Positions 35,208 to 47,556 of a DNA stretch of 64,000 nucleotides are shown here, piece by piece. How positions within the stretch are numbered: position 1 is the first letter of the stretch; every line of letters starts with the position of its first letter. Under the pieces are notes generated by a model, which searched no databases, was not told the origin of the DNA, and worked only from the letters and a program-made list of their open reading frames with translations. Made by a program: the position numbers and the translations under genes. Where the stretch lies: contig NC_080081.1 of NCBI RefSeq assembly GCF_949987535.1, positions 53,082,153 through 53,146,152 of the forward strand. The letters run 5' to 3'. Source of the stretch: Balaenoptera acutorostrata. Lineage: Eukaryota; Chordata; Mammalia; Artiodactyla; Balaenopteridae.

Positions 35208-35586
35208 TTTTTTTTTCCACACTTTTTTTTAGGGATTGATTCTTCAAGGGAAGGGGTTTAGAGCATGAGGGGACCTGGTAAATTTAGTTGTTTTTATTTT
35301 TAATTAATTAAGTATTTATTTTTGGCTGTGTTGGGTCTTCATTTTCTATGCAAGGGCTTCCTCTAGTTGTGGCGAGCGGGGGCCACTCTTCATCGCGGTG
35401 TGCGAGCCTCTCACTGTCGCAGCCTCTCTTGTGGGGGAGCACAAGCTCCAGACTTGCAGGCTCAGTAGCTGTGGCTCACTGGCCTAGTTGCTCCATGGCA
35501 TGTGGGATCTTCCCAGACCAGGGCTCGAATCCATGTCCCCTGCATTGGCAGGCAGACTCTCAACCACTGCGCCACCAGGGAAGCCC
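35208..35586 (-). mobile_element. CHR SINE with about 90-100 bp of extra 3' sequence
   Basis: Flanked by a perfect 17-bp duplication CTACCAATGTATTCTTT (35191-35207 and 35587-35603). Reading on the minus strand, the SINE body (GGGGCTTCCCTGGTGGCGCA..., 35586 to about 35315) is followed after its AT-rich tail by non-SINE sequence to 35208 ending in an A run. Because the duplication lies outside the extra piece, that piece was part of the inserted RNA: a 3' transduction or read-through copy. Confidence 0.88.
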
Positions 35587-35603
35587 CTACCAATGTATTC
35601 TTT

Positions 35604-35962
35604 ATCAGGATATAGGTCATTCCAACTGCATTTATTCATAAACTACTCTGGCTGAGTTCCTTGGACATTAGGTCAATAGTTTTTCTTCTTACATGGGATT
35701 TGCTGCCTTGTATATAAATTTCATTTTCATATTTTGAAATTTGATGTTTTATATCATTATGTTTGGTTTTCAAGTCTTACCTGGACAAAAATACCTGATC
35801 TGTGGTTCTGCCAATATGGTATATGGGCCTTGTTTGTTGATGTAATTGGAAATCTATCTATGTCTCATCGGTATATCATTATAATTAGCAGGGTCATCTG
35901 GAGGTTTCATGGAGATGAAGGATACAGTCTGCATTGTTAGTACTTTTCATTAGGCCACTTCG
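35604..35962. other. Spacer, nothing recognised
   Basis: AT-rich sequence between two SINEs. Confidence 0.5.
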
Positions 35963-35977
35963 CTAATTCATCATTTT

Positions 35978-36321
35978 TTTAAAATAAATTTATTTATTTT
36001 TGGCTGTGTTGGGTCTTTGTTGCTGTGCACAGGCTTTCTCTAGTTGTGGTGAGTGGGGGCTACTCTTCATTGTGGTACGCGGGCTTCTCATTGCAGTGGC
36101 TTCTCTTGTTGCAGAGCACAGGCTCTAGGCATGTGGGCTTCAGTAGTTGTGGCTCGTGGGCTCAGTAGTTGTGGCTTGCGGGCTCTAGAGTGCAGGATCA
36201 GTAGTTGTGGCGCAAGGGCTTTGTTGCTCTGCAGCATGTGGGATCTTCCCGGACCAGGGCTCAAACCCATGTCCCCTGCATTGGCAGACAGATTCTTAAC
36301 CACTGCTCCACCAGGGAAACC
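35978..36321 (-). mobile_element. CHR SINE, full length
   Basis: Body from GGGTTTCCCTGGTGGAGCA (minus, 36321) to '...cccaacacagccaaaaataa' and the tail. Flanked by CTAATTCATCATTTT (35963-35977 and 36322-36336), a perfect 15-bp duplication. Contains several near-tandem 'agtagttgtggc'-type units. Confidence 0.9.
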
Positions 36322-36336
36322 CTAATTCATCATTTT

Positions 36337-36994
36337 GGGACATAGCAGTTAACCATCCTCTCCCAGGGTGATTAATGAGTGTGAATAACAATGCTACCTC
36401 CTCCACTATGCCCTCTCCCAAAAACAAAAGTTATTACCGCCTCTCCATGATTTCCATCCTAAGAAACATTTACAAATGATCTGTTAAATTTATTTCTATG
36501 CCAGTGTTATTGTGGATCCTAGCCAGTTGCTGTTTCATGTATTTTATATGATAAATATCATCTGAAGTAATGCTTAATCCCAAACTATGATACTATGGAT
36601 GAAAATCTTAGGTAGAAGAAGAAAATCTTTTTGGCAGGAAGGATTTTGTACCTGAAATCAAAATATAATTTATATTTTATAATTTCTATTTTGATCATAA
36701 TAATAATCACCTACTTTATGTAAATGTAATCAAAATAATAATCATTATTTATGGGAAAAAAGCAAAACAGAAAAGTATTGCATTCCAATTATAGGCTTAT
36801 TCTCTATTTCCTTCATTTTGAATAAAGTGTTATGTCAGGAAATTGACTGACTAGGTTTGACTTTGTTTATGTCTTAACTGAGAAATGTTGTGATTAGTTT
36901 TATAAGACCATGAATTTGTATTGTTGCCAAATGGTGTGCTTATGCAAATTCTCCAGAAGATTTTTTTTTTCCTAATGATAATTATAGTTTCCAT
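36337..36994. other. AT-rich spacer, nothing recognised
   Basis: Several TAATAATAATC-like stretches but no gene or named repeat. Confidence 0.5.
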
Positions 36995-37190
36995 GCCTTA
37001 AGTACATTTTATGTTCCTGGTACTGTGGATAGACTATCTAGTCAATTTTTCAGACCACCCCAAGAGAAAAGCATTACCATCCCCACATGTGGATAAGAAA
37101 ACCAAAGATAAGAGATGTTAAGTAATTTGATAAAGGCCATTCAGCTAATAAGAGTCAAAGCCAATATTTGAAGGCAGGCATGGTTGAGTC
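36995..37190 (+). mobile_element. MIR SINE
   Basis: 'taccatccccacatgtggat', 'gagatgttaagtaatttga', then a 'ttcagctaataagagtcaaa'-type end: the MIR core order. Confidence 0.65.
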
Positions 37191-37310
37191 CAAAGTTGGT
37201 GTGTTCTTTCATTATATTATTCTGCCTCTGTCTGGTGGTTTAAGAGAGAGGGGAAGGAGATATGAAGAAGAGTCTTTTAGCTTTGGGGGATACTTAGAGG
37301 CTAGAGTAAA

Positions 37311-37337
37311 ACATACACACACACACACACACACACA
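37311..37337. repeat. (CA)n microsatellite
   Basis: About 12 CA units. Confidence 0.9.
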
Positions 37338-37383
37338 TCACAAATATTCTTTAAATGTTGAATTTAAAATATATGTATATATT

Positions 37384-37439
37384 TTCGATGTATGTGTGTG
37401 TCTATGTGTATGTGTGCATGTATATATATATATATATAT
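37384..37439. repeat. (TG)n/(TA)n compound simple repeat
   Basis: TGTGTGTG-rich stretch followed by about nine TA units. Confidence 0.85.
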
Positions 37440-38324
37440 CATTAAATGTTAAGTTTTTAAAAGTTGACAAATACTTTGAAATAAAAATTAAACTATTTAT
37501 AGTTGAGTCCAGATGTTTACTTGGTGATACACTGTTTTGCTTGGACAAAACTAGATTTCTCACAGTTTCTACAAGAGTGTTTAATGTTTCACTGGTCTCA
37601 AAGAAACTGATCCTTTTGGTGACAGTGTTACAAAATATGAGTACACTTTATGATCATAGATCTGTCGGATATTCAGGAACCTTTTTCAATTTTCTCACTT
37701 TCTTCTTCTGTGTAACAAGATTCCATAACAAGCATGTGGTTGCAAAGTGTTGATTGGATCAAGTTGGGTTAAATGGGTAACACCTTGGAAGACAGACCAC
37801 TTTAGAAATCAAAATAACTTCAAAAAATTTGGAAGAGTAGCCGTTAACAAACAGGATAAAATGGTGTCTGCTGATAAAGAAGTAAAAACAAGAAAACAAA
37901 CTCAAAATTGTATATGATTACTTGTGTCTTTCAAGCAGAAAAACAAAAAAAAAACAAAAAACAAAGAAAACTCAAGGTGCTGCTAATATAATGTCTGCTT
38001 TAAACACATGTGCAGACTTTTGCATATTCACCAGGGCTTTTGGGGTGGGGGTGAAGGTAGTGTCCTTGCAATCTGTTACTTTGTCTGTGCTGACCTCTTC
38101 CCAGCTCCTGGCAGTGACCGTACTGGCACCAACACAGGACTGCTCACTATACTATGCAAAATCCTGTGGGAACACAATGCAGCGGAATATCATAACTTCT
38201 CTCCATATTAGCAAAGTGGAATTTGAAATTCTTCTTCCACGATTCTAACCTTGATGGTTGAAATAAAAGCAGGGAAACAGAAAGCTCTCCTTTGCCATCA
38301 TATAAGTAATAATAATCTTATTAA
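37440..38324. other. Spacer, nothing recognised
   Basis: Short frames at 37355-37753 and 37922-38248 are low-complexity or featureless. An A-rich stretch lies at 37939-37970. Confidence 0.5.
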
Positions 38325-38550
38325 CAATTCTAATAGTAGCTAAATATTTATTGAATGCTTTCTAGGTCCTGTTGTCTTTTCTGCAGTTAGCTTACTTATA
38401 CTCCATAACAGTACCTCATGATGTCCGCACTATTTTACAAAGGTAAAATGACCACCTCCGTAAACCTTACCTGAGGTTTTAAAGAAATTAAATACTAATG
38501 TCATGCTGATCTGGTAGACATTAGAGTCAGGATTCAGCACAGGTGTGCTT
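38325..38550 (+). mobile_element. MIR SINE
   Basis: 'tattgaatgctttctaggtc', 'actattttacaaaggtaaaa', then 'agagtcaggattcagcacag': MIR order over about 220 bp. Confidence 0.6.
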
Positions 38551-39169
38551 TGGCTGCAGCGTCTACATTATAAACCTCTCCTCCTGCTACTGGCTTCTCC
38601 GGCAGCTTCTCAAATACATTATTTCTGTGGCAGAGGGATTCAAGTTATCTGGCCTTCTTCATTTGGGATCTTTTGGACCTTGGGGCTTTCTAGTGTTCCC
38701 AAGTGATTCCTCTCCAGTGCCTTGTATGCGCCAACCCAATTCTTCCTCCAGTACATTCTGCTTTCCATCAGTGACTTCCTCTGACTGGAACACCTGAAGA
38801 GAGTTGTGCCTACCTACCCTCCTTTGGTTGAACATTTTTACCCTCCCCTCAGAACTGAGGAGAGAAGCTATCCTTTCTGCCTCTGAGGTTTCCCTCCTTC
38901 TTACTTGTTCTCCTTTGTCTTGATGCTATTTCACCTGATATAAAAATGCTACAGATATTTTCTGTTTCTTCCTAGAATGATTTGTATTAACTGAGAAAAA
39001 TTATAGGGCTAAAAAGTGAAAGAACCCAAGGATTACATGGAAAAACAAATTCTTCTTAAATCTGGGGGAAGTCAAGCACTGGGTAAAATTTAAATATAAT
39101 TAAATATAAGATAAATATAAATATATAAATAAAAATATAAGATCCAAAGGAAAAAATATACAAGGCAAA
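38551..39169. other. Spacer, nothing recognised
   Basis: Somewhat GC-richer than its surroundings at 38560-38900; parts could be very old L2, not secure. Confidence 0.4.
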
Positions 39170-39400
39170 TGAATACAGTTTAATAAATGCTTATGCTGTA
39201 CCAGCCATTTGGCTAGATGCTGGGAAGAAAAGAAAAGCCCCTGACCTCACAGAGTCTAGGAGGATCCAACATCAGTGAGGAATAATTAGAATACATGTAA
39301 CAAATACTATGGTATTGCCAGCAGGAAATAATAATGGTGACTATGGGAGTAGTACCTATTTAATCCCAGGAATTACAGAGGAGAATTTCTTTGGTAAATG
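39170..39400 (-). mobile_element. L2 LINE 3' fragment
   Basis: Antisense L2 order: 'aataaatgcttatgctgtac', 'ggctagatgctgggaaga', 'cctgacctcacagagtctag'. Confidence 0.6.
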
Positions 39401-40075
39401 ATGTTTGAGTCAAGTCTTTTGATGAACAACTTCAATAACCATGTAGCTGATCCACCTAGCACACTGATCTCTTAATGGTTTGACATCCTTATGACTGATG
39501 ATAAAAATACAAAGCCCCCAAAACTCTCGATTTGTGATATGTAGAAGTTAGAATAAGAAATCATTACAGGGATTATCAGTAATAATAAAAACAAAAGGTT
39601 CTGAAAGTTTCAACTTTAACCCAGTATTATCTTTCTGCATGACTCAATAAATAAAAGCAACTCTAGAGCTCTATCTTTACAAAACGAAGAAATCTCATGC
39701 TATCTCTAAGGCTGCTTATCCTTTCATTAGGAAAAGAGGTTCTGAAAAACTGGAAGAATTTCTCTCTCCATATTATGCATGACACTTCCTGCCATACCCT
39801 TGATCTCATCATTACTGGAAACTTCTTTCCCCCCATAGGATAAGTCTATGGTTTCCAAATTTATAACAGTAGCTCAGGCATTTTTTCAGAGCTGCAAGTC
39901 TGTAATTCCACTTGCTTTTTCTACATCTAGATTATATCTCTCCCACAAACTAAGATGTTCAAAAGGGAGTTAATTATTTCTTTATCCTCAAATTTATTTG
40001 ACTTGTCCCTCTTTTCAGTCCCAACAACAAGTTAAAGACAGCTATTGTTTGTTTCTTTTAAACAGCTGTGCAATT
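39401..40075. other. Spacer, nothing recognised
   Basis: No gene or named repeat up to the ERV LTR fragment. Confidence 0.5.
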
Positions 40076-40225
40076 TGAAATAAAATGGAGTCATTTATGT
40101 CAAGGGGTTTTAAAATGGAGCTGAGAAATGATTAAAAAGGTGACAATACTCAACCTCACCAGGTGGAACCATAAACTTTTGAATGGGGTCAGACCACAAA
40201 TATTCTCAGCATCTTGTGTTCTTTT
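40076..40225 (+). repeat. ERV 5' LTR fragment
   Basis: Starts TGAAATAAAATGGAGTCA. About 150 bp aligns with the start of the 3' LTR (44289-44440): both carry ATTAAAAAGGTGA and CCTCAC...GGTGG...ACCAT in order. The rest of the LTR is missing; sequence jumps into pol. Confidence 0.75.
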
Positions 40226-40249
40226 TTTAAATTTTGGTCTCAAAGGACC

Positions 40250-42440
40250 AATAGCCAAAGAAAATTTAAAATTTCAGAGGCCACAATGGGGCTCTTTTGA
40301 AGTCCCTAAACTTAAGAAGTGCACCCTACCCTTTTTCCTCTTTGTGTACGAATGGGGAGGAATGCCTTAGGAGTGCTTATTCAAAGTCACGGAGGTAAAC
40401 ACTGATGCCCTAGCTATTGCAGTCAACAATCAGACCTGTAGACAGAGGTATCCCCCATGCATGAGAACTATTTCAACATCAGTCCTTACAAAATTAACTG
40501 AGGAAATAGTTATGGCCTCTCCACTCATCATCTGTTTCCCATGCAGTAGAAGCCTTGCTCAGTTCTCATCACACTAACACCTTTCTGTAAGCCATCTTGC
40601 CTCATGTGAAACATTGTTACTAACTTTTCTTCATACAACCCTTTCCCACTGCAACAACCTCCACCCTGCAAGCCTTCTCGCTTTACCTACTGACAAAATT
40701 CCTTATGACTATCTGACCCTGACTGATCAGTTATTAATACCTAGAGCTGATTTAAAAGAACACTTATTGCTAATGCTGAGATTTCATAGCTTACTATGAT
40801 GGCTCTTATTTGAAAAATGGCAACGAATAATATTGTGTTGGGCATGCTATCACTTCCTCCTTTGTAGTAATTGAGGCAGCTCCACTGCTTACCTCTACTT
40901 CAGCATAGCATGCAGAGAACTCCATTCTTTAACTTAGGCTTGTACCCTAGTGGAAGGCAAAACTGTGAATATCCATACAAACAGTCAAGATGCTTTGGGG
41001 GCAGTTCATGACTTTAGCATGCTTTGGAAACAAAGGATTTTTGACCTTGGGAAAAAACTAGATAGGAGTGGAAATTGGGTAAACAAGTTGTTGGAAACAA
41101 ACCAACTTCCATCTCTCCTAGCCATCATTCAGGTGCCTGGGCATTAAATTTAGACGAAATCAAAGGAAATAATTTGGCTGATCAGGCTGCAAGGGCAACT
41201 GCCTTATAAGCCACCCAACCTGAAACTGAAAATTTATGGCAAATTTTGACTACATTTAGAAAGAGGAGCTAATGAAAATGACCAAAGATACCCAATCTAA
41301 GGCATCACATTAAAAAAAAAAAAAGACTTTATTGGACAGATAACAATTGTATTTTTAGCCTGTAAAACTAATTTATGGTATGGCCCAAATAAAAGACTTG
41401 TCTTGCCATAGTCCATGAAAAGACTCCTGATGAAAATGACTTGTCGGATGACCCACTGGACAGCAGATAAACTTGGAAATTTCATGAAACGGTACTGGTT
41501 GGAAATATTTCTAAGGCTACCAAGAAGGCACAATTAACTAGTGCTCTGTGTCTTAAATACAACCCAGGGAAAACTATCCAAACTGCCCTTGGACATTTTG
41601 ACTTGCCTAAAAGGGCTTTTGAGGTATGTCAAATGGATTTTATCCAGTTGTCTCCTTCCCAAGGCTATAAATTTGGTCTTGTTATGATTTGCCTGTTTTC
41701 TCATTGGATTGGAGCATTCCCTTGCCAATGGGCTACAAATTTGGCTATTGTAAAAATATTCTTAGAAAAGATTATACCCACCTGGGTGTGCCCTCAGAAC
41801 TGCATCATGACTGAGGAACACATTTTACTAGCTGTCTTATGAGACAGATCAGTGAGGTTTGGTATATTCTAAAATATTTTCATTGTGCTTTCACCCCCAG
41901 TCCTCTGGACTGGTGGAAAGAACAAATGGCATTATTAAGACTGAACTGGCAAAATTTACAGAGACCTTTAAATTGGCTTGGCCTTAGACACTTCCTCTGG
42001 TCCTTTTGAATCTGAGAGCTATCTTCTTTGGGAGACACAAGCTGTCACAATTTGAAATTATTACTGGTTGACCTATGCAGTTGAATCTCTCTGTTCTTCA
42101 GCTAATTGAAAAAGACATGCTTCAATATTGCAAATGACTAATCAGAGCCTTACATAAAAAATATACCTTGGTAGAACTATCTTTCCACAGTGCACTCCTG
42201 AGAGATGAAGACAACAAACATCACAATCTACAACCAGGTGATTCTGTCTTTTAAAAGATTTTGTACACCGTGGATGGAAAGGATCATATCAGGTACTCTT
42301 AACTAATCCTTGGCCTGCAAAGGTTAAAGGTGCTGATTCTTGGATTCATGTTTCTCATTTAAAGAAGGCTCCAACACCTGACTGGACTTCTGAAACAATT
42401 GGAGGATTAAAATTAAAATTAAAATTAAAATTAACTGGGA
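40250..42440 (+). pseudogene. ERV pol remnant: end of RT, RNase H and integrase
   Basis: The pol gene of a gamma-type retrovirus encodes reverse transcriptase, RNase H and integrase. Here 40250-40600 reads as the RT/RNase H connection; 40614-40790 as the stretch leading into RNase H (a leucine/proline-rich 'PASLLALP' segment); 40950-41150 as the RNase H C-terminal half ending in a PGH motif; and 41540-41840 as the integrase core with its first acidic residue in a MDFIQL motif. 42200-42430 is the C-terminal DNA-binding part. The open pieces lie in different frames separated by stops, so it is inactive. An (ATTAAA)n micro-repeat sits at 42409-42431. Confidence 0.8.
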
Positions 42441-42479
42441 AGTGAAGCAGATCACATCTTGATTCTGACAGTTTTCGCA

Positions 42480-44250
42480 AAATTCAGGCCGAGGCCAGTG
42501 TATACATACACACTATTCTAACCTCATTACTGATCCATTTCATAATAGATCTGCTCTATCACACAGATGGATCTACTGAGTTTATTGATACTAATTCAAC
42601 ATTCTTGTTAAGAAAGGCCCATTGAGTTGGCTGGTGGTTTCAGAATATCATTTAATGACTTCCTTTATTAAGTCCAAGATGGTGACTAGTCAGCATTTTG
42701 CTGGAATCTGTTTAATATTAGCTGAAGTTTTTACCTTCCTTGAGGGTACTACTTTTGGCAAATGGGAGATAATATTCCAGTGAACTATTCCCAAACTATA
42801 ACAACTGGGGAAAATCTCTCCAAGTGCTGAGTATGTCTCCAAAGACCACAATCATCCAAATATAAGGACCTCCTAGTTATACCCATCACAAATTTTTCCT
42901 AGGTCCCCAATGCTATGGGAAACTTTAAGCATTCAGCCCTTAAAACTGCCTGTAGAGTAAAACTGTTTGATCTGGTATCTCCACCTTGTTTTTGGGGTTG
43001 ACACTGCCACAAAATATTTCTCCAAAACCCTACTCCTCCAACATTCCAACCCTCCCGCTTTTTCTTTTGCTTCTAGCATCAAGCAAATGGCTGACCAAAA
43101 TTTGTAAGAAATGTGATTTCATCCATCTATGTCAAACCTTTGTCATACTAGGGACAAAGGGTTGTCAGCTGGCCCCTTAATGAGCTGTAATGGCCACACT
43201 GATCTTTGGCTAGAACGTATTCTGAAGTTCATACCTGTCAATGAAAACATAAATAACACCATGCTTGACCATGTAGTATGTGCCCTTCCAGATGCACATT
43301 TGTATGTGGTTACAAAGGGGAACCATGGGCTAGACAGCAGGCACATGACAGGGCAGTGCCTTTTGGGATACCATAGCATATCATCTGAAGTTCTTGCTAA
43401 AGGAAAAAAATCCAGCCAGTATCTTATAGCCCTAGCTGAGACTTGGCAGCCCTCTTTTTATACCTTATCTACTCTCCATTGATTATCATTGCCAAAGTAT
43501 TTGTTCCTTGGATTGATTCAGTCCATAATGACCTGTTGATAAAGTATATATTCCTAACCATAACTAAATAAACAGATCTACTACTCGAGCCTTGGCTCAA
43601 CAAAAAGTATCCCTTGATGCCCTAGCAAGGGTTGTATTAGGTAATCAAATAGTTCTGGATTATATCCTTGTAGAACAGGGTGGCATCTGTGCTGTAGCCA
43701 ACATGGCCTGCTGTACATGGATCTGTACTTCTGATGAAGTTGAATTAGAGCTCAAAAAATTAGAACACTAACACAAACCTCTCTGGTCCAATGTCTTTTA
43801 ATGGCACCCTCTGGTTCCCTATCGATATTTTCCATTGCCTTCCTTCTGGTGTAGGTGTTTGGATAAGATCAGGCCTTCAAATATTGTTTACAATTTTTAT
43901 TGAATTTTGCTATATGTCCTCGTATTTAAACTCTTACGTTACTCCTCACTCAGTTCTACTCCAAAACTTTTATGAACACCAAGATTATGTTTGCTCAGTG
44001 GATTGAAATGACAGATAATTCTTATTGACCTGAACTTTCAGGTAATTTGATGAAACCCTGAATGAGGAAACTGCCCAAGAGTCATTTCCTAAATGCCTCT
44101 CTTGGCTCAAATGTGGCCAAACCCTTATGACACTGACTCCTTGAAATTACCATCAGAGATTAAAAAATGCCCCTGATATGGGACATAACTTTCTAGGACA
44201 GGTCATTTCCAGCAACATGAGACAAAACAAATCTGTAAGTTCATCAGCAA
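42480..44250 (+). pseudogene. ERV env remnant (surface and transmembrane subunits)
   Basis: Region between integrase and the 3' LTR. The transmembrane half (about 43580-43780) shows a gamma-type disulfide motif, cysteine, six residues, then a cysteine pair (CX6CC), followed by tryptophan, as in the conserved ectodomain. A 117-codon open piece of the surface part is at 43129-43482. No frame spans the gene, there are many stops, and the membrane anchor is scrambled. A domesticated envelope role is not supported. Confidence 0.7.
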
Positions 44251-44288
44251 TGCTTTCCAAGAAAAATCTTGATCAAGAGGGAGAAACA

Positions 44289-44707
44289 CGAAATAAAATT
44301 GTCACTCAGATCCAAGTGCTTTGAAAGGGAGCTGGGATGCCATTAAAAAGGTGAACATTATGTGCATCCTCACTGGGTGGGACCATGAATTTTGGAGCTA
44401 AGGGCAAAACACAAAAATTCCAAGGATTCTACAAGAATACCTGCAACTTGTCACAGTAATGCACTTTTCCATCCCTCTAGTGATAGCCTTAGCTTGTTTA
44501 ACCAAGACTGTCTTCTGCCTTCTACTCTAATTAAAATTCTTTGTAATGCAAACTTCCTTTCTTTGCCTTTAAAAGGCCCTGGATTTTACTTCCTTGAAGA
44601 CCCTGTTTGGGTTGCTATCCAAATTTGTGTGCCTTAAATTATAATTTTTTAATCCCAAATAAACACTTTCACTTGATTATTACCTACTAGGTTTATTTAG
44701 GTTGACA
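44289..44707 (+). repeat. ERV 3' LTR
   Basis: About 419 bp; starts in a purine-rich context (AGAGGGAGAAACA just upstream). It contains AATTAAAATTC and AATAAACAC-type polyadenylation signals near 44535 and 44658, and ends ...GGTTGACA. The starting TG appears mutated to CG. Confidence 0.75.
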
Positions 44708-44859
44708 CAGCTATTGATTCTGTCTACTTCACCCCTTCTCCACTCCATGGCCCACACATTTGTCTAGATCACTAGTCCTATCAATAACAGTTTGCTAATG
44801 GTTCTCATTTTTCCCATAGTTAAAGAAAACTCATTGGAAAAATGAAACTTGACCAAGTA

Positions 44860-45260
44860 AATTTCCCTTCTCAAACAACTTTATTGACTTCTCATTGTTT
44901 TTAGGTTAAAGTAAATGTATATATAAAATGAACCACAACTTTTGTGGATACATTTCTATATCATCTTTGACTTTATCTTGTCTCACAGTCCATTCTGCTC
45001 CCCACCCACCCCCACCACCGGTTTCATTGGTCTTCTTTCAAGTTCTTTAACACATGGTTTTTAAATTATTTTCTTTTACAGACTCCTCAAACATGCTTTT
45101 CCTCTGAAACTTTTTTTTTCCATCCCACTCCTTTCATTTTCAAATTTCTATTCAATGCCCAGGTTTCAATTTAGATGTCACTTCCCCCAAGAAGGTCTTC
45201 AGTGATACTCATAGCTTGTACTGTGATTGCATTTCTATCCATTCATTTAAAAATATTTAT
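44860..45260 (+). mobile_element. L2 LINE fragment
   Basis: Sense L2 order: 'cttctcattgtttttaggtt', 'ttggtcttctttcaagttct', 'caatttagatgtcacttccc', 'aagaaggtcttcagtgatac'. Confidence 0.65.
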
Positions 45261-47550
45261 TAACTGTCACCTATGTTCTAGGTGTTGTTGATTTTTTTAA
45301 TAACTGTCATAAGAATAGCAACCAAATGAGGAAAGGTCACAGAAACTAGAAGAATACCTTAACCATAATACATGCCAAATAAGTATTTGCAGGATGGATA
45401 TTTGGGTTACGAAAAGTTAGCCAAGCCAAGAAGGGAAATGAAAGCATTTAAGGTAGAAATAGCAGTGTTAGTGAATCACAAACATACATGTAATTGAAGA
45501 TGAAGAAGTGACTATGTGGTTAAATATGAGAGTAGTATGGGGTCTTCGGTAGATAAAGAAGTGCATAGAGCAAACACATCACATACTTATAAAGTACATC
45601 AGTTAAAAAGAGGAAACTGGGGTAGTATCTACAAGTTATCTGAAAATAAGGAGTGGTACGTTTGTTTAATTTTTTTCCTCAAAATTTTGAGAGATATTTA
45701 ATTTGATAGGAAATATCAAGCAGAGAGCTGTAAGTTAAACACAAGAAGAGGAGGATTTACTTCATGGAGAGGATCACAACTGTGGGAGGAAAAGATGGAA
45801 ACTAGAACCTGGCTAGGACTCCTGGGACAGAAACAAAAGAAGGAAATCTTTTTTCATGAAACTGAAGGGAAATTAAGGATTTTGTTATTTCTATTGATTG
45901 GTTGGAAATAAAGAAACAGAACATGTGTTTTTGAGAAAATGTATATCTTTATGAAGAAAACATTGTTGTCTGCTGAAAGTAAGGAGGGAAAACATAAGGA
46001 GAATGATAAAGGTCTGGAATAGCCAAGGAAGAAAATAGAACAGGGAACTGACAAGAAACAAAAGGAAAGCAATGGTGGAGCAGCACTGAATATTGGGTTG
46101 AGGTTGGCAGTCAAATTAAAGTGTTAGAGAGAACTAAGAAAGTAGACAATTATGAACAATTCTCCTATTATCATTATTTGTTATCAGCAGGTTTTTTACA
46201 GTCTTCTGTGATCTATTTTAGTCATTTGTGTGAATGGAACTATACAACTACTTTCATAGAGGTGTGAGCTAAATTAAAATTAACAAATGCATGATTGAAA
46301 GGGAGAAATGATGTGAAAAGTATAAAGTAGAATCCATCTATTTTCATTTGTAAAAAGTAGAAGAAAGTACTATATGATAACACATCTAAGGTCAGAACTC
46401 TATTAGTCCATTAAATGTGAGTCATAGTTTTTTTTCAGCACATCTTAATTTTCAACATAAATATTTTCTGAAAGCTGAGTATGTGTTTTAAAGAAAATGA
46501 AGTTTGTCTTATTCATGGTTGGGAGATTTGCATGTGCTATATGATTGACACAGAAAGAAATATTATGTTGAACAATTTTATGGCAGACATGCCCAAGGCA
46601 ATTCAGATGAGAGAATTAATAATAGAATAATAAATGGAAGTATAATTCATTAAGGATTATATCATTATAAAACTCCATCATGACAATAGGGACTTCTATG
46701 GCCTTGCTTAGTAAATTTTACATGACTTTCATGTTCTGAAATTGTGTATAAAGTTAAATTTTTTGTGTCCTCACGTGTTAGATATTTTATGGAGCACCAA
46801 AGCAACTAGGAAAAAGTTTATAACCATATTGAATTCCTCAGGCATTTAAATATTTTATAGAGAAAATAAAATAAAATCGTATTCAAAGTTCCTTACAAAG
46901 CCTTTTTTTGTTGATAAAACCAATGTATTTACATTAGTTTTTGGAAATTTGGAAAATAAATACAACACCTTGATTTTAATTGTAGTTTCTCATATATCTA
47001 ACCATGTATGTTTTTCCATAGTTGACATCTTACTAAATGTAGTAAATATGAATTTTACATTACAAACTCATGTGAAACACTTCTATATGATTGTATTTCT
47101 TTTAATAGACTTTCACTCTAACTCTAGCCTCTATTCTGCCTGATGATAGAAAATTTGATGTAGTTATTTCAGGTTTATACTTGGTCTCTTTTAAGTTTTT
47201 GCTTTCTTGGTAGGTTAGCATCTAAGTTCCTTTGGCCCTCCAGACTATTCAGACATTGGTGGGAATGTGTGAGCATGTCCATGACCTCCCTTGAAAATTG
47301 TTAAGACATAACCCATTCTATCTCAGGTCAAGTTTCACCAGAGAAGAGAAACCTTTTAAGTTTGCAATATCTCAGAGTCACACCCATGTCATTTTAAACT
47401 GAATGAGGAAAAAATCTCATGCTTCTCATTTCTAATTTAAGCAACTTTCCATGAGATGGTCCCAGATACATACAACGTGGTACTCTAGTAAACCCGGTCT
47501 ACAATATTCTGCCTTGTTATGGTAATATGGAGATGTTGCTAGTAATCGAT
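45261..47550. other. AT-rich spacer, nothing recognised
   Basis: 2.3 kb without named repeat or gene. The minus frame at 45854-46114 is hydrophobic low-complexity and judged chance. Confidence 0.5.
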
Positions 47551-47556
47551 GCCCTC

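Larger units (their letters stand above)
40076..44707 (+). mobile_element. Class I (gamma-like) endogenous retrovirus, internally deleted
   Basis: Order on the plus strand: a 5' LTR fragment (40076-40225); then, without gag, protease or most of RT, a remnant of the RT/RNase H junction, RNase H, integrase, env and a 3' LTR (44289-44707). Homology of the two LTR pieces shows they belong to one provirus. Many stops and frameshifts lie in all genes. I found no clear short target duplication (flanks differ), so the ends carry some uncertainty. Confidence 0.85.

Noticed and set aside
36053..36325. 90-codon frame rich in CG-type dipeptides
   Set aside because: Read-through of a CHR SINE; the apparent protein repeats come from the SINE's internal repeats.
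43129..43482. 117-codon env frame as a possible domesticated envelope gene
   Set aside because: Flanking env sequence is full of stops and frameshifts, there is no intact signal peptide plus membrane anchor, and the provirus lacks most of its 5' half.
40038..44715. ACAGCTATTG at 40037-40046 and 44706-44715 as the ERV target duplication
   Set aside because: Ten bp is too long for retroviral integration, and the left copy is 29 bp away from the LTR start, so it is probably chance.
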